Positions 44,158 through 56,300 of a DNA stretch of 64,000 bases are shown here, in pieces. Numbering within the stretch: position 1 is the stretch's first letter; every line of letters begins with the position of its first letter. A program made the translations under genes and the position numbers. Where the stretch lies: positions 2,804,316-2,868,315 of the forward strand of contig CM030835.1 in the NCBI GenBank assembly GCA_018105865.1, given 5' to 3'. Source of the DNA: Metaphire vulgaris (lineage: Eukaryota > Annelida > Clitellata > Crassiclitellata > Megascolecidae). The notes under the pieces are model-generated. The model did no database searches. It had not been told where the DNA came from and was given only the letters and a program-made list of their open reading frames with translations.

Positions 44158-44647
44158 CTCCCGCCGTTTCGGACTGATCTTCTGGCTTGACCTGGCTCTA
44201 ATGCTATTTGGATTTGGTGCGTCATCGGCTGATGCCCTGGGCATTATGGTAGTGGCGATCATAGGCGGATTTAGAGTTTAATAATTGATTTTTGGAGTCT
44301 GACAACAGGCTTCATAATTAAGTTACCGTATGGTGGACATGATGACACGGTTACCGAAATATAACAAAATATTTGCGCGTTAAATTTACACATATATAGC
44401 CCCTATTAAAACAGATCAGACAGGCAGGAAACTTTGCGAACGACAGTGGTTCTCACACAGGGCAGTCCCTACTGAACCACTTTAAACCTTGTTATATTAT
44501 ATTATTATATACATTATATATATATTAACTTAATTGTTTTATATACAATTATACACATTTATTTTTTATATATAATGAAATTGTCCTGGAAATCATTACA
44601 TCAGTGGTCTTCACACAGGCTTACTTAGCCTTCTAAACCACTTAAAA

Positions 44648-44905
<258 letters not shown>

Positions 44906-45112
44906 AATGTATAAAGTCAACAGAGGCGCTATGTTATTCGTTTCGACGCCACTTCCGGTGACTTGCGCAATCGATTGTTCCTGTGAATCGTTTCTTGTTG
45001 AGTTCGTCTTCGGTTTTTTTAATTAGTAAAAGGCTTTTCGGTCGTCGCAGCCTCTCGCAGGTCTTCGTCGGCGATCTTTCAAGAGGGAGAGCGTCGTTCA
45101 TTCTGCGCGAAC

Positions 45113-48100
45113 ATGGAGAAAGAGTCGTCGTTAGCGACTAAGTATAACGATACTCTTCACAAAACACACGTATTCGCCGTTTATTGTCTGACTTAAACCT
45201 GCTATAAACTGAACATTCCACCGGACCCACCCAGGCCAGCTTGAACCCACCCAGACCAAGAGGATCGGTCGGCGCCGTTTGTTAACGTTTAATACTGCCG
45301 TAGATCCGTGGGGAGGGGTGTGTTTGGTGTCAGATGTCTGTTTTTTAAGTTTCGGCTTACGGTTGACGGTGATGACAAATCAGCACCTACGTTGATTCTT
45401 CAGAGATGGACATTATTGTGCAATGTGCATGTTGATTGAATTTGTATTGATGTGTAAACTGAAGATACCATATTGGTTGTCCGACAGAAATTTACTTTAA
45501 AACGGTAGAAGGACATGCTGAAGCAATGTATGATTTTGTACTGTGATGGAGGAAGGTCTACACATGACAACTGCCATAAATCTGGATGTAATTAAGACTA
45601 GCCTAGCATAAAAAGGTAAAGGTAGGTCCCATACTCGAGTCCGAGGGTTGGGTTCCGGTGCTTATCTCCAGCCTGGGCAATCAGTGATGTAGGTGGTATA
45701 ATCCATTAATCTGGGGTAGGTTGCCATTACTTTCCCCAGACCAACGTTTTACCTTGCAGCTTGGCACTGCTCCTCGTTTTACCACCGCCCTCTGGCAAGT
45801 AAGGCTGAGTTGACCTTAGGGGCTCCTGCGGGAGTTGAACCAGTGACCTTCTGCTCCATTGTCCAATGCCTAGCATAACATATACATATATCTGATGGTT
45901 TCATAAATGAGAAACTATTCATTGTGTTATTTGTAAATTAGTTTATATATAATATATATATTTCTTTTAATTAAAATTGCCAGTTGATGATATTAGGCTT
46001 TATGAATATTTCATAAACAAGATATTTAACTGAAAACCTTTCCATCAAAATGATGGTTTCACTGACAGCCTTTGCTGTCACAAGTTATTTCTGTCATTGG
46101 CAGAGATTTTACTTGTATCATGGTTAGTACGATTCGGTGTGACAACATACATTGATTAAGCAAACATTTATCAGACAGTGATCAAATGAATTTTATAGAC
46201 AATGATTTTTGTGAATGTGTTTTATGGACGGTTATCATTGTACAGTAAATGTTGTGTGCATATATCTGAACTGAAAGAAATATTTAATCATTTTGCTGGA
46301 AGATTCTGACAGCTAACTTCTTTACTACTTGCATAACACCATGAATATTTGCTGTGCTTTAAGGTTTGTTTATCTGGATGGTGATGTAACAGTGCAGTTT
46401 TGCATGATTTGCTTTGTAAGTGTTCAGATTGTATCAATTTCTTTCGTGATCATTACTTGCATATGCACGCTTATTTATTTCTGAAACTCTTTAGGATGTT
46501 CAGCCAGCATTTAAGTATTCAACTGGGCACAGGGCCTCTGTATTGGTCCTGATGTGTCCCACGCCGTAAACGTGTCTGCTTTCAAGACAGAGGGCAACGG
46601 TGTGGGGGATCTTCCAGAGCCCCCTGTCGATTCCAAAGGATTCCATTTGTTGAATGATGCTTTGGAGTGTGCTGGTCATGGTGGAATGGTGCATATTTCA
46701 TTCGAAAGAGTTGTTGGCGATGGAAAGAAATGTCTTTGGGATGGTGTTCTAGCTGGTGGAAAGCTTTTCATCGAGATTCCAGATGGTCTCTTGTTTGGCA
46801 ACTCTAAGGAAAGGTTTGTGGTTAGCGTATATAAATTTATCCTTGATTCTTTATGCTATACAACAACATGGTTTATAATTTTTTCATGATTTTTGGTGTG
46901 CCTGGTATATTTTTTGATGCTGATCACAGATATAATTTGTTAAAACATTTCCATTGTGTAAGGTTTTGAGAAAAATCTAAATTTATATTTAAAATAACCT
47001 GATTTTAATATTGGTTTTAATACAGCCATGCCAGTTTCTCAGTCCATGGACTAAGAAAAAACTAGCCAAGAAATCATAGAAGCAAACTACATGACAAAAA
47101 CTGATGCAAACTATAAGGAAAAGGCAACTTAGGAAAGCAGTCTGACTTATCAAAGGCTTGCTATGTGACATGAAAGATATAGCAGCAACAGTGGAGCTAA
47201 TACAAACTACAAAGGACAGAGAGGCATGGAGGTTCATGGTTGCCAAGGTAGTGATACAGGGCACCTAAAGAAGAAGGAGGTCCTTTTGTTAGTGATGTAT
47301 AAAATTGATATACATAATAATTTTAATTCAGGTAATAATTGGTGAAACTGTGTTTCTTTCTTTATGCCAGCTTCATTGAAGTGTTGGAATATGCAGATCA
47401 ATCCCTTCACTGCGATCATGTGGTTATCTGTTTCCGAAAGGAGCGCTCTGACAGAGGTTACGTCGGAATTGAATCTTTTCCTTATCATTTGATTAACTAA
47501 TAAGACAATTACAACTAATGCACACTATATAATGAGCACTCTATACGTTTTACGGGCAGCAATTTGTTCATTTTAGATTTGATGTACCGGTACTTGTAAA
47601 GCGATTTAATTATACTTTGATGATTTCTTTGCATTTCCTCTCCTTGAATTGTGATTGAGTTGTCTGTGTGAACGTTTCTTGTAGAACCTATAGAATGTTT
47701 TGAATCCCTAACATATTAATGTGTCACTCTGGGTTCATTCACTAGATAGACTAGAAGTTTGGGAGAGGAGTGAGTAGGAGTATTTACCTACCTCTACAGT
47801 AGTTACAGATGGCTTGCTGATCCCCTGTACCATGTCTGGATCCCGTAACAGTCACCCATACAAGTACTAAGCACCGCTCAAGTGTTACTTAACCCCTTAA
47901 CTGTGTATTTAACTGTAACTCAATGTAAAATGGACAGATATATCCGGGATCCCCAGTTAAGGGGTTAACCACAATCTGTTTTCTTGTAAGAGGTGATAGC
48001 ACAATGCCTCATTGGCTGCTTAATATGGGTATTTCATTGTCATTTTGCTTTCTAACCGATTAATGAAAGCACAAAATGAGGCTTTATAAGTAAAATCCCA

Positions 48101-48518
48101 GACATGGTTTTTACTTTTACAGAGTTGACAAAATCTGTGAAGCAATTCTTATTTGTCTTCATTAAAGAATATGTTTAGGAAAATTTAATTGGAAAGTTTG
48201 ATTATGTTTTTGTATTTTTTTCTGGTGGGAAATCTGACAAAGTTTTCCAATCATAGTCTTTCTGACCGACTCAGTTTCACCTATTTTTATAACCCGTGAT
48301 GTTTGCATAATAATTAAAATACTTGTTATTATATGGAAAAGACTCGTTTTAATTCCAAACCTTTGCTGTTTTGATTTCCAGCGTCTCTTATAAGAAACTT
48401 CATGTTTCTCGGATTCAAGGTGTTGCCGGCTGGACACAGATTTGTCCCGGCTGCATCTGGATCCGTTGTTTACATGGCATACTCCATCGACGACCCAGGC
48501 GAAGACGATTCGGATTAG
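45113..48518 (+). CDS. OAZ1: Ornithine decarboxylase antizyme, complete, with +1 programmed frameshift
   Basis: Antizyme binds ornithine decarboxylase, breaks its dimer and sends it to the 26S proteasome without ubiquitin; it also limits polyamine uptake. Exons: 45113-45141, 46495-46813, 47371-47456, 48382-48518, all GT-AG and phase-consistent. ORF1 is short: MEKESSLATK then MFSQHLSIQLGTGPLYWS and TGA, 28 residues. After the shift ORF2 runs DVSHAVNVSAF onward for 161 residues, so the full product has about 189. Diagnostic blocks are WDGVLAGGKLFIEIP, SFIEVLEYADQSLHCDHVVI, CFRKERSDRA, FLGFKVLPAGHRFVP and VVYMAYSIDD, collinear with vertebrate OAZ1. The acidic tail GEDDSD is also typical. Intron 1 holds a tRNA-derived SINE and intron 3 a TTAA-bounded hairpin element. 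A trinucleotide array ends about 200 bases before the start codon. The exon 1 start is inferred from frame and splice agreement and is the least certain part. Family membership is clear; assignment to OAZ1 rather than OAZ2 or 3 is nominal. Confidence 0.94.
45605..45866 (-). mobile_element. tRNA-derived SINE in antizyme intron 1
   Basis: On the minus strand a B box GGTTCAACTCC is followed by a body of about 200 bases with TCAACTCAGCCTTACTTGCC. The A box is degenerate. It is antisense to the host gene. Confidence 0.45.
46547..46552 (+). promoter_or_regulatory. +1 ribosomal frameshift site of antizyme (TCC_TGA)
   Basis: ORF1 ends TGG-TCC-TGA. Reading the T at 46550 as skipped gives TCC then GAT-GTG, the start of ORF2. 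This is the conserved UCC-UGA-U antizyme slip site at which polyamines raise +1 frameshifting. I see only a weak four-pair hairpin just downstream (CACG...CGTG), not the strong pseudoknot of vertebrate OAZ1. Confidence 0.93.
47889..47968. mobile_element. TTAA-bounded 80-bp hairpin MITE in antizyme intron 3
   Basis: TTAACCCCTTAACTGTG to CAGTTAAGGGGTTAA, with GGATCCCCAGTT near the right end. Confidence 0.7.
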
Positions 48519-49509
48519 AGCATCATTTTGGATAAATCTGTGTTATCCAGTTACTAGTTAAGCTTTATTTAGCTTACATTTTATTGGAATCCTTTGGAAT
48601 GGACTTTGACGTTGTCTTAGTTTGAAAGCGTGATTTAATTAGAAAGTATGTTTTTAATATTGCAAGTTTCTTTTGTGAGCATTTTCATCGTTCTCTTAGC
48701 GGAAGTGTTTAGATATAAAATTAAAATGTGGCCATTAATTGAAAATTTTTGTGTAATTTGAGGCAGTTTTTGTGGCGTCGTAACTGGTTCTCTATTTTCT
48801 AATTTATGTAGGCAACATCAATTGTAAAATTTTTGGAATTTTCATTTTTTCACTTTGATCATTGAATAATAAGCTATTAAATTTTCTTCTGTCGATCTTA
48901 ATTTCATTTTCAGTCTTTCTTGGATAATGATGAAATTTGACTTTGATGACTTTCATATTTGCTTAAAATATTATGATTTTTATGCTTTCATTATTTCCTT
49001 ATTGATTATAATTTTTAATTTGATTATATTTTTCACTCCACGTTTGTTTTTCAGTTATTCCATTGTTTTAAAGTCAAAATTAAAAGCATATTTTAAAGAT
49101 TTCCAGTTCCGTGGATTGTCATTAATAATTCTTGCAATCTTTATTTAGAATTTTTAGTATTTCAGACAAGGTTACCATAATTATGCTTGTGTTCTAGAGT
49201 CAGAAAATGGCCGAAAGAATTTTGTAACATATGGTTTAAGTTGTTAGATTTGATGCCGTTTTTTTTTCTGCATTTTTGACCACGTAATTTAAGGGTGATA
49301 GTCATTTTGATTAGTCCAGAGTGTTTTTAATTTGCTTGCGCATAAGCAACGCATTGAAAGTCTACGACTTCATCCTCCGATTCTTTGCTGTGGACTTTGT
49401 GTTCTAGTTAACATGGTAATACACTGTACTGTGCATGTATCTCTTTACTAATCTCTTTCCTTTATATTTGCATGGTATTTGGATTAATTTTGGCAGTTGT
49501 TTATTAAGT

Positions 49510-49515
49510 AATAAA
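49510..49515 (+). terminator. Candidate poly(A) signal of antizyme
   Basis: AATAAA about 990 bases past the antizyme stop. An ATTAAA variant lies nearer, around 48.88 kb. The intervening AT-rich DNA is probably 3' UTR. Confidence 0.45.
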
Positions 49516-49794
49516 CGAAACAAATTTGCTATTATTATTATTATTATTAAACTGATGATTTCGTGTGCACCATATTACCAAAATATGTGAAGAGCAAGGG
49601 CACATTGCAGTATTAAAAGACATCCACCCATGAGGATTGCTTGGTAATTCGCTCCTAGTTGGACGGTACATCCCATTTTAGTCTGACTAGGGACTTTAGG
49701 GGAAAGTCGTGAGCTGTCCAGAGTCCGGGACAGAATCGTATCTGCAGAAATTTTGAGTAATCTCTGTATTGGACGGTGAGCTTTGGTGCCTATT

Positions 49795-49874
49795 TTAACC
49801 CCTTAACCGTGTATTTAACTGTAACTCAATGTAAAATGGACGGATATATCCGGGATCCCCAGTTAAGGGGTTAA
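49795..49874. mobile_element. TTAA-bounded 80-bp hairpin MITE
   Basis: TTAACCCCTTAACCGTG to CAGTTAAGGGGTTAA, about 280 bases past the antizyme poly(A) signal; same orientation as the intron 3 copy. Confidence 0.7.
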
Positions 49875-50563
49875 AGACTAATTGTGATCAATATTTGAGT
49901 GGGCAAAAGCCATATCTCAACAACAGTTGTTGATTTTGTCGACAATGCCTTACCCTCCCCACCAAAGATTTCTCGTTCTTTAGTGTAAATCCCACGATTG
50001 GTCCAGCCCGAATAGAGGGCATGACCGCCCCCCTCCCCGTGCCCACTTCTGGCTACGTACACTAATGAACAGGGCGGCAGTTGATCAGTGACGTTAAGCA
50101 TAAGGTTAAAATTGACAAGCCCATATTCCGAGTGGGAAACATTAATATAGCCTAATGTTTATATGTCGCAGGTGTAGTGGAAGATTAAAGGTGCCCCTTG
50201 TAGTCAAAAGATAATGAGATTTTTGTAAGGTCTGTATTTTTCATTAAGCCGAGTGTTTCGATTTGTCCGATTATGCCAAGACACCGGACAAAGCGCAAAT
50301 CCTGCCATCGGGCTTTTACTTCCTAAAGGACTAAAAGCAGACAGACATTTAAGCCGTTCTTCGAGGAAATTATTGGCTCGCTAATATCATGTTCATAGAA
50401 CCCCTCCCCCCCCCCACACACACACACTCATACACTGATAAACAGACAGAAAGGTAGAGATACTAGCAGGGAAACAGACAGATGGATAGACATGTATAGC
50501 TGGATGGAAGTCTGTGTAGCTGACTGACTAGCAGGCTGACTGACTGGGTGGGTGGGTGGGTGG

Positions 50564-50643
<80 letters not shown>

Positions 50644-51208
50644 GCTAATCATAAAATGCACGAGGTCATAAACGGTAAAGAACTGTTCTGGTCGACTAAA
50701 CAAACAAATCAAAAGACGTTTCTTGTAAATCGACGCTTGGTCGAAAATGCCAGCGCCACGGACAAACGGAAGCGGCGCTTAGAGGGTCGGAGCAACCAGG
50801 AAGCCATAATTTGGCCGAGGAAGTCGTCGAGAGCCGAGAGGAGGACAATCTTCCTGAACGATAAACTTAAAAGAGAGCTTAAGATTAGACGCCGAATATG
50901 ATCAACGGCACAGCAAAAGCTCGATAAGATATTGTAAATCACCTGCTACGAGATTCTACGAAAAGTGTGCGACATGGTTGGAATCGATAGGCCTATTAGG
51001 CCTATCTGTCTACGATAGTCTAAAAACTAATGAAATCAATTACCAGGACTTGACCGGACAACTTCGGACGACAGCGAAAACCTGTGGATTAACCGTAAAA
51101 GGCACGGAGCGAATTAAGTTGTGTTCTAAAGAATCATTATCGACATTATTTGCAAGTCTAATTTTCACATTAAGAAAAATTATCTAATGAAGCACTGCAC
51201 TCTTCAGT

Positions 51209-51465
51209 CAGAGCCGGCGCGTGGGGCCTGCAAAGCCTGCGGGCGCAGGGGGCCCCGCCGGCCGCAGGGGCCTCGGATATTTAAGAGTTTTCATTTTTTC
51301 TTATTCTTAAGTAGTATTTGTTTTGTTTTTTTGCTCGTCAGGCCATTTGAAGAGGCAAAAATATATACGGATGACCTTTTTTGGTCGTCAAGACGTTTCA
51401 AAAACGTTGCGCTCGTAAAAATTGAAAAATTGCAGGGGGCCCCCGAAAGTCACGCGCCGGCTCTG
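51209..51465. mobile_element. hAT-like MITE, CAGAGCCGGCGCGTG family
   Basis: Inverted termini CAGAGCCGGCGCGTG on both sides; exact duplication tcttcagt. Shared motif at 51370-51390 and a second GCTCGTC near 51336. Confidence 0.87.
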
Positions 51466-51683
51466 TCTTCAGTAGATATGATATGACAAAGCAACTGCCA
51501 TATAGTCAGCAAATTTTCCCCAGAAGTTCAAGATTCTAATCTAGTATTAGCCTAAATTGTTGGTTTACTGTTTGCTTAGGTTGTAGGCCTACTGCTAACA
51601 AGCAAGACATTCAGCTGAACACGAAATATATTTTTAAAAACCTATAAAGCTCTGGTTATAAGATAGGATCTATCTGATGCTGA

Positions 51684-51744
<61 letters not shown>

Positions 51745-51745
<1 letters not shown>

Positions 51746-52012
51746 CAACTGCAACGTGTCTGCAGCCGCAACGGCCGATTTGTTAGCGCAACGACCGACC
51801 GCCAGAGGCGCTGCACGCAGCGTCAGACTCTCATTGACGACGCGACGCGCAGTGCATCCTCAAGCAGTCCAGATGTTTCTTCAGCTGTTGCTTCGGTTGC
51901 TTCAGCTGGGTTTTGGTCGATGGAGAGGATCCGGACGTTGTTCGCGTCTGAATCGGGCGGCAGATATCACCGCTCGCAGAACGTCAAATTAACGAGCGCT
52001 CTTCCGTCTTGA
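51745..52012 (+). other. GC-rich open stretch of unknown nature
   Basis: Directly after a TA microsatellite, a GC-balanced region is open in two plus frames (for example SSSPDVSSAVASVASAGFWS). No family is recognised, and no convincing splice sites or start were seen. Confidence 0.15.
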
Positions 52013-52505
52013 AACTGAAAGGAAGTCTTTTCTAGTGGCCTATTAGGCCTATATAGGAAGGATTTTGAATTTTAAAGACTTAGACGAAATAATATTATGT
52101 CTCGTTTCAACTCATTCTGCTTCTATTGGGAGACGAATTCGTTCGTCGAATAGATTGTCGTCTCAACGGACGTCCATTTACATTCGAGCGCATGTCTTGC
52201 ATGTGTGACGATGCTAACCGTCAAATAACTAGCAGCACTCTTCGACTGTCTCCGATGATTTGAGTATCCAGCTTTCTCAAGTTTTAACTGGTACATCGTA
52301 TTACATACAGTAGCGTGTTTGAAATAGCACGAGGTAGGCCTATAGAGTGTTTCTAACAGCGAAATATTCACGAATTGAACGAGACCTTATTGCGTTATTA
52401 TACTTTCTGATTTTTGTTCTCATCTTGATATACTCTGATTCTTTTTCTAAGCGTTTAGCTCAAAGTTCAGATTTCATCTTTTTGTACCAGTTATATGTTT
52501 GGTGG

Positions 52506-52676
52506 CAGTGTTTAATCTAGGCCGTTTCCGGGGGGAAAATTGCCCTTCCCCCAGGGAAATTTCAAATTTCCCCCGGAAATTTTGGGATACTACATGGACT
52601 AACATCATATATTGTTTTGTCAGTCCCCCTGGCTTTTCAGTTTCCCCTGGAGTCCTGGAGTCTAGATTAAACACTG
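52506..52676. mobile_element. hAT-like MITE, CAGTGTTTAATC family
   Basis: Inverted termini CAGTGTTTAATCTAG, interior close to the copy at 20.5 kb (FLDSRTPGETEK-type shadow translation). No clean target duplication seen. Confidence 0.6.
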
Positions 52677-53219
52677 GTGGTGTGTGCGTGTGCGCCTGCG
52701 AGTGTTTGAATCAATAGTTTTGTAAGAAAATCTGTTAGTTTTCGAATAATTGAGAACGCCAAAAATTTGCTTGATTTTTTACTTTAATATCAACAGGTCT
52801 AATATCGTTAGATGGTGTTTCCAGTTCATTTGCAAAGAATCAAAAATAAAGGAAACACCACGCAACTATAGGAAATGGCAGTATAATTATTGTAGCCATT
52901 GGTAAATTCACAATTTTGCGGTATAATTTAACAATAATAGGCATATTGCTTTTCGAACGCCAGAGACCATCTTACGTTTTCTCGAATTGCGAAGAATAGG
53001 CCTACACAGTAGCCTAGTAGAATTTCTAATCATCGAATATTTGCTTCAAATTATAAAGTTTTTTTTGTTATTTTCAGTCGTCGGTTTGATTGCTTGCATT
53101 TTTCTATATTCTGTCAGAGCGTCGGCGCGCTTCTTAATTAAGAGGTCCATTTTAGTCGTTTGAGTGTTTCTGACAAAATGCCTTAAAATCAAACGCCGTC
53201 TTTCAGATATGCACGACTC

Positions 53220-53880
53220 GTCGCTTGACACTCGAAATTAGAACCCCGCTGTTATCCGAAGATCAGACGGTTCGACAGAAGTCCTCCCGACTTAGAGAGC
53301 GGAATCGACGTTTTCCAATATCGTGTGACAGGTCCTTAGCGCCCCCTGCCGCGTCTGGTTTCATAGCGTCATTACCATTCGTCAGGCGACAGAAGCTGTG
53401 CCGCGACCATAAGCCTGTTTATGATGCGTCTTAGAGCGTCGCGATCGAACCCCCCCCCCCGCCCCCAGCTAACGCCGGGGCAGGCAGTTCGTCAATCCAG
53501 ACTTTCTCCCGACCGCTTCCGGGATAATGCCGACCGGATGGACGCTAAGCGCGCCCTGGATTATCCGTCTACGTTCGACGATTGTCGAATTCACGAAGCC
53601 GGCGGCGATCCGTGTTACACAATAAATCCCTAATCCGCCGAACGGTCGGCAACACGCTGCCAGGCGGCGAAACCAGATCCTCGACCAAGGCGCCCTCTTT
53701 TCCATCCACTCCGCCTTCTCCGTATACTACACATAAGATGCAAACAGGCAAGGATGAATAGGCTTTTCTTGAAACTCCGGGCGTTGTGTTCTCTGACTAC
53801 TTGTCTCTGACGAGCTAAGCGGAGAGTGCAGGAGAAGGAGTGACCGCGGTGGAATGACGGTGCTGAGCGCGCGACTGGTT

Positions 53881-53912
<32 letters not shown>

Positions 53913-53941
53913 ATGACGCTGGCATCTTGCGTGACGACGGC
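53220..53941 (+). promoter_or_regulatory. CpG-rich 5' flank of the SCYL2-like exon
   Basis: GC- and CpG-rich DNA without a TATA box, ending in a (GTC)n run at about 53880-53910 just before the start codon. It is the likely promoter and 5' UTR. The open frames here are short and unlike any protein I know. Confidence 0.4.
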
Positions 53942-54091
53942 ATGGATGTCCTCAGTCTGATTAAGCAGAGCCTGATCAGTGACAACTCGAATCCGATCAC
54001 GAAGCACTTCCGGCTCGGCAGACAGGCGGCCAGCGGAGGACAGGAGATGGTCTGGAAGATATTCGACGCAACGCGCATCAAAGACGAAACG
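53942..54091 (+). CDS. SCYL2: SCYL2-like pseudokinase, first coding exon only
   Basis: ATG at 53942 opens a 50-codon exon ending in a donor (ACG|GTCAGT). Residues 18-32 read NPITKHFRLGRQAASGG and 36-44 read EMVWKIFDA, matching the start of the kinase-like domain of SCYL2 (CVAK104), a clathrin-coated-vesicle protein of the trans-Golgi and endosomes. The preceding MDVLSLIKQSL corresponds to the short N-terminal helix. The glycine loop is degenerate, as expected of this pseudokinase family. No later exon was recognised between 54.1 kb and the window end, so intron 1 would exceed 9.9 kb. A Ser-coding TCG run precedes the ATG in the same frame but has no ATG of its own. Confidence 0.8.
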
Positions 54092-54416
54092 GTCAGTGAC
54101 TCTGGAGGCGATGTGGGGTGGGGTGGGGTGGTGTGGTGGAATGGGTCATTGTACAGTGTGTGTGTGTGTGTGTGTTTGTGTGTCGGAAGCTGTTAGGTGC
54201 GTATAATGATTCTCTTATCGTTGGTCGGTGACTGAGCTTATGTTCTTGATGTCGCGTCTCTTTCGGGACCAATGAAATCGCATCAACGCAGCGCCGCGGG
54301 GCAGAAACTTATCACAGACCACTCTTTTCTCAATCTGTTTCCATTGACTTATGCAAGTTATGCTAACGATAATGGAGATAACGAACGGGCCATTTTAAGA
54401 CACGTAAAAACATAAA

Positions 54417-54455
54417 GGGAAGTGAGTGAGCGAGTGAGTGAGTGAGTGAGTGAGT

Positions 54456-54507
<52 letters not shown>

Positions 54508-54757
54508 GACAGCGACAAAGACAGATAGAAACAGACTAACAGAGACAGACACAAACAGACAGACAGAGAGGCAGAAAGAGAAAAAATGGGAAGGAAATGG
54601 AAGATTTTTTCTCATACAATGAGACAGACAGACAGACAGACAGAGGCAGCGACAAAGACAGATAGAAACAGACTAACAGAGACAGACACAAACAGACAGA
54701 CAGAGAGGCAGAAAGAGAAAAAATGGGAAGGAATTGGAAGATTTTTTCTCATACAAT
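54417..54757. repeat. (GAGT)n/(GACA)n tract and 137-bp tandem duplication
   Basis: GAGT then GACA repeats, followed by a unit beginning near 54484 and repeated about 137 bases later (CGACAAAGACAGATAGAAAC at 54513 and 54650). The two units are nearly identical. Confidence 0.85.
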
Positions 54758-55247
54758 GAATTGGTCGCATTAATATTCCGATCCAGAACGCCGTCGTCCA
54801 AGTAGCTTATAGAATAACAAACGGCGAAAGCTTTCTCGGTTAATCGAGACTTTGTGAAATCGCTCAGGAAATGAAAATGCGTCTGTTTGGCGCAATCAGT
54901 CGAACGCTTTATTATTAATATAAGAAAATTGCGACCGTTGCCTCCGAACGGCCGACAGAATATTAATATTTCTACAGTGATGATGACGCAAGTTAGAGCC
55001 AACTCCGGCATAAATATCAAAGCAAGAAGAAAGTGACATGTTCCATGTGAGGACAATTTTCGTCCAATCGCGCAAAGTAGGCAAAATGAAATCAACAATC
55101 CGAGAAATGACAGACGTCGATAAGTATTCTGTGCCCGCGATGCCAGTTGTAGGGATCGATACAATTTTGCATTATGCGAAATAAGATTCTTCAAAATTGC
55201 CGGCTAAACGATATTTTGCTTAAATCACAGCGCCTATTGTATCTTCA

Positions 55248-55474
55248 CAGGCCTGAGGAGAGAGGGGGGGTGCAGCCGGTACATTGTACCGGGGCCCGTG
55301 GAGTTTTCAGGGGCCCAGATCCGGTGACGATAAGGGTTTTTTTTGCCTGTCAGGGTGTTTTTTGAGGATTGACAACGTTTTTTTGCTTGTCAGGTTTTTC
55401 GGAGACTTGATAACAATTTTCCATGGGCCCCGGTACAATGTACCGGCTGCACCCCCCCTCTCTCCTCAGGCCTG
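55248..55474. mobile_element. Inverted-repeat element with about 48-bp near-identical arms
   Basis: Left arm starts CAGGCCTGAGGAGAGAGG and runs through GTACATTGTACCGGGGCCC; the right arm is its inverse. Motif-like segments GACGATAAGGG-T8-GCCTGTC and GACAACG-T7-GCTTGTC occur inside. No 8-bp duplication is evident. Confidence 0.65.
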
Positions 55475-55611
55475 CGCACATGTGCCGTGGATAATGTCAT
55501 TCTCTAAGCATGCGTCTAATATTCTCGTTGTGTGACTGAAATAATCGAAGTTTCGCTGTTTTGTGTTGTAGGACTATCTAGCAGTTCCCATTTTGCACCT
55601 CACTTTTCAAA

Positions 55612-55812
55612 TCAGTAGTTCTCTTTTCCCTTCCAAGCCACCCGAAACATTTGTGTCGGTCCTTTCTTCTCGAAGGCCACGATTCGGTTTTCAATCCCTT
55701 TCTTCACAGTCCATGATTCATATCCAATTATTATCCATACGCGACGACTGACCAGACAGGTTTTTTCCATAATCTGGTCCTTGTGTTGATACGCAAGTCG
55801 TGAAATCTCCAA
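55612..55812 (-). mobile_element. LINE reverse transcriptase C-terminal fragment
   Basis: The minus frame contains GYESWTVKKGIENRIVAFEKK...MFRVAWKGKEN, a decayed form of the YGSETWTLKKKD...EAFEMW...RRMLRISWKDK block found after the RT domain of many animal LINEs. Confidence 0.55.
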
Positions 55813-56018
55813 GCATTCATTAACGTCTTGTTAACTGAATTACCATTACTTAATTGTGATCGGATGTCAGCCTCGCATTCAGCAGCTTCTGTGATAGCCG
55901 ATCATAGGTAGAGGATTTATTAAACGAAAATGGTGAAATGGAGAGAAACAGAATTGAGTGTCGTCGGAGTAGAACTATAGGCTTCAATGCTCATGTTCGT
56001 AACTTGCGCTGCTTGATA

Positions 56019-56099
56019 TTAACCCCTTAACTGGGCAACTATTTGTAACTCAATGTAAAATGGACGAGCGTTACTCGGGGCACCCAGTTAAGGGGTTAA
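56019..56099. mobile_element. TTAA-bounded hairpin MITE, divergent centre
   Basis: TTAACCCCTTAACTGGG to CAGTTAAGGGGTTAA. The GGATATATCC centre is replaced by CGAGCGTTACTCG, itself a hairpin. Confidence 0.65.
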
Positions 56100-56127
56100 A
56101 AACTGATTCCAGTATGGAAAATCAATA

Positions 56128-56300
56128 GTGCAGTCAAAGTTGAACTGCTGCAACATTCTCAAGGTCTCCGCCTGTAAACTGCAATCACAGTTTGCCAAGT
56201 CACCAATCTTCTACCGTCTTTTACCAATGCTGAAATCCCTACATCGGCTGACAATAACAGGACACATTAAGAGCCAAGTTATACCTATACGACTTACGAT
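56128..56300 (+). mobile_element. CR1/L2-like LINE fragment
   Basis: A short open stretch reads SKLNCCNIL, KLQSQFAKSP and LPMLKSLHRLTITGHIKSQV, the thumb region just after the reverse transcriptase palm in CR1/L2 elements (compare LDYCNSLL, LKSLHWLPV). The ends are lost. Confidence 0.6.

Larger units (their letters stand above)
41765..44640. other. Interval between the divergent beta-propeller-like and antizyme genes
   Basis: Upstream exons of the beta-propeller-like gene should lie here on the minus strand but I could not recognise them. The rest is the dispersed repeat, one MITE and two copies of a short GTGGTTCTCACACAGG-type block near 44.45 and 44.61 kb. Confidence 0.35.

Noticed and set aside
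46500..46694. Minus frame over antizyme exon 2
   Set aside because: It is antisense to a well-supported antizyme exon.
48927..49148. 73-codon plus frame after antizyme
   Set aside because: AT-rich Phe/Ile/Leu reading inside the likely antizyme 3' UTR, with no family signal.
54673..55194. 173-codon minus frame with hydrophobic stretches
   Set aside because: It runs into the GACA repeat tract and duplicated unit, has no recognisable domain, and lies in a presumed intron. A real gene cannot be excluded but is not supported.
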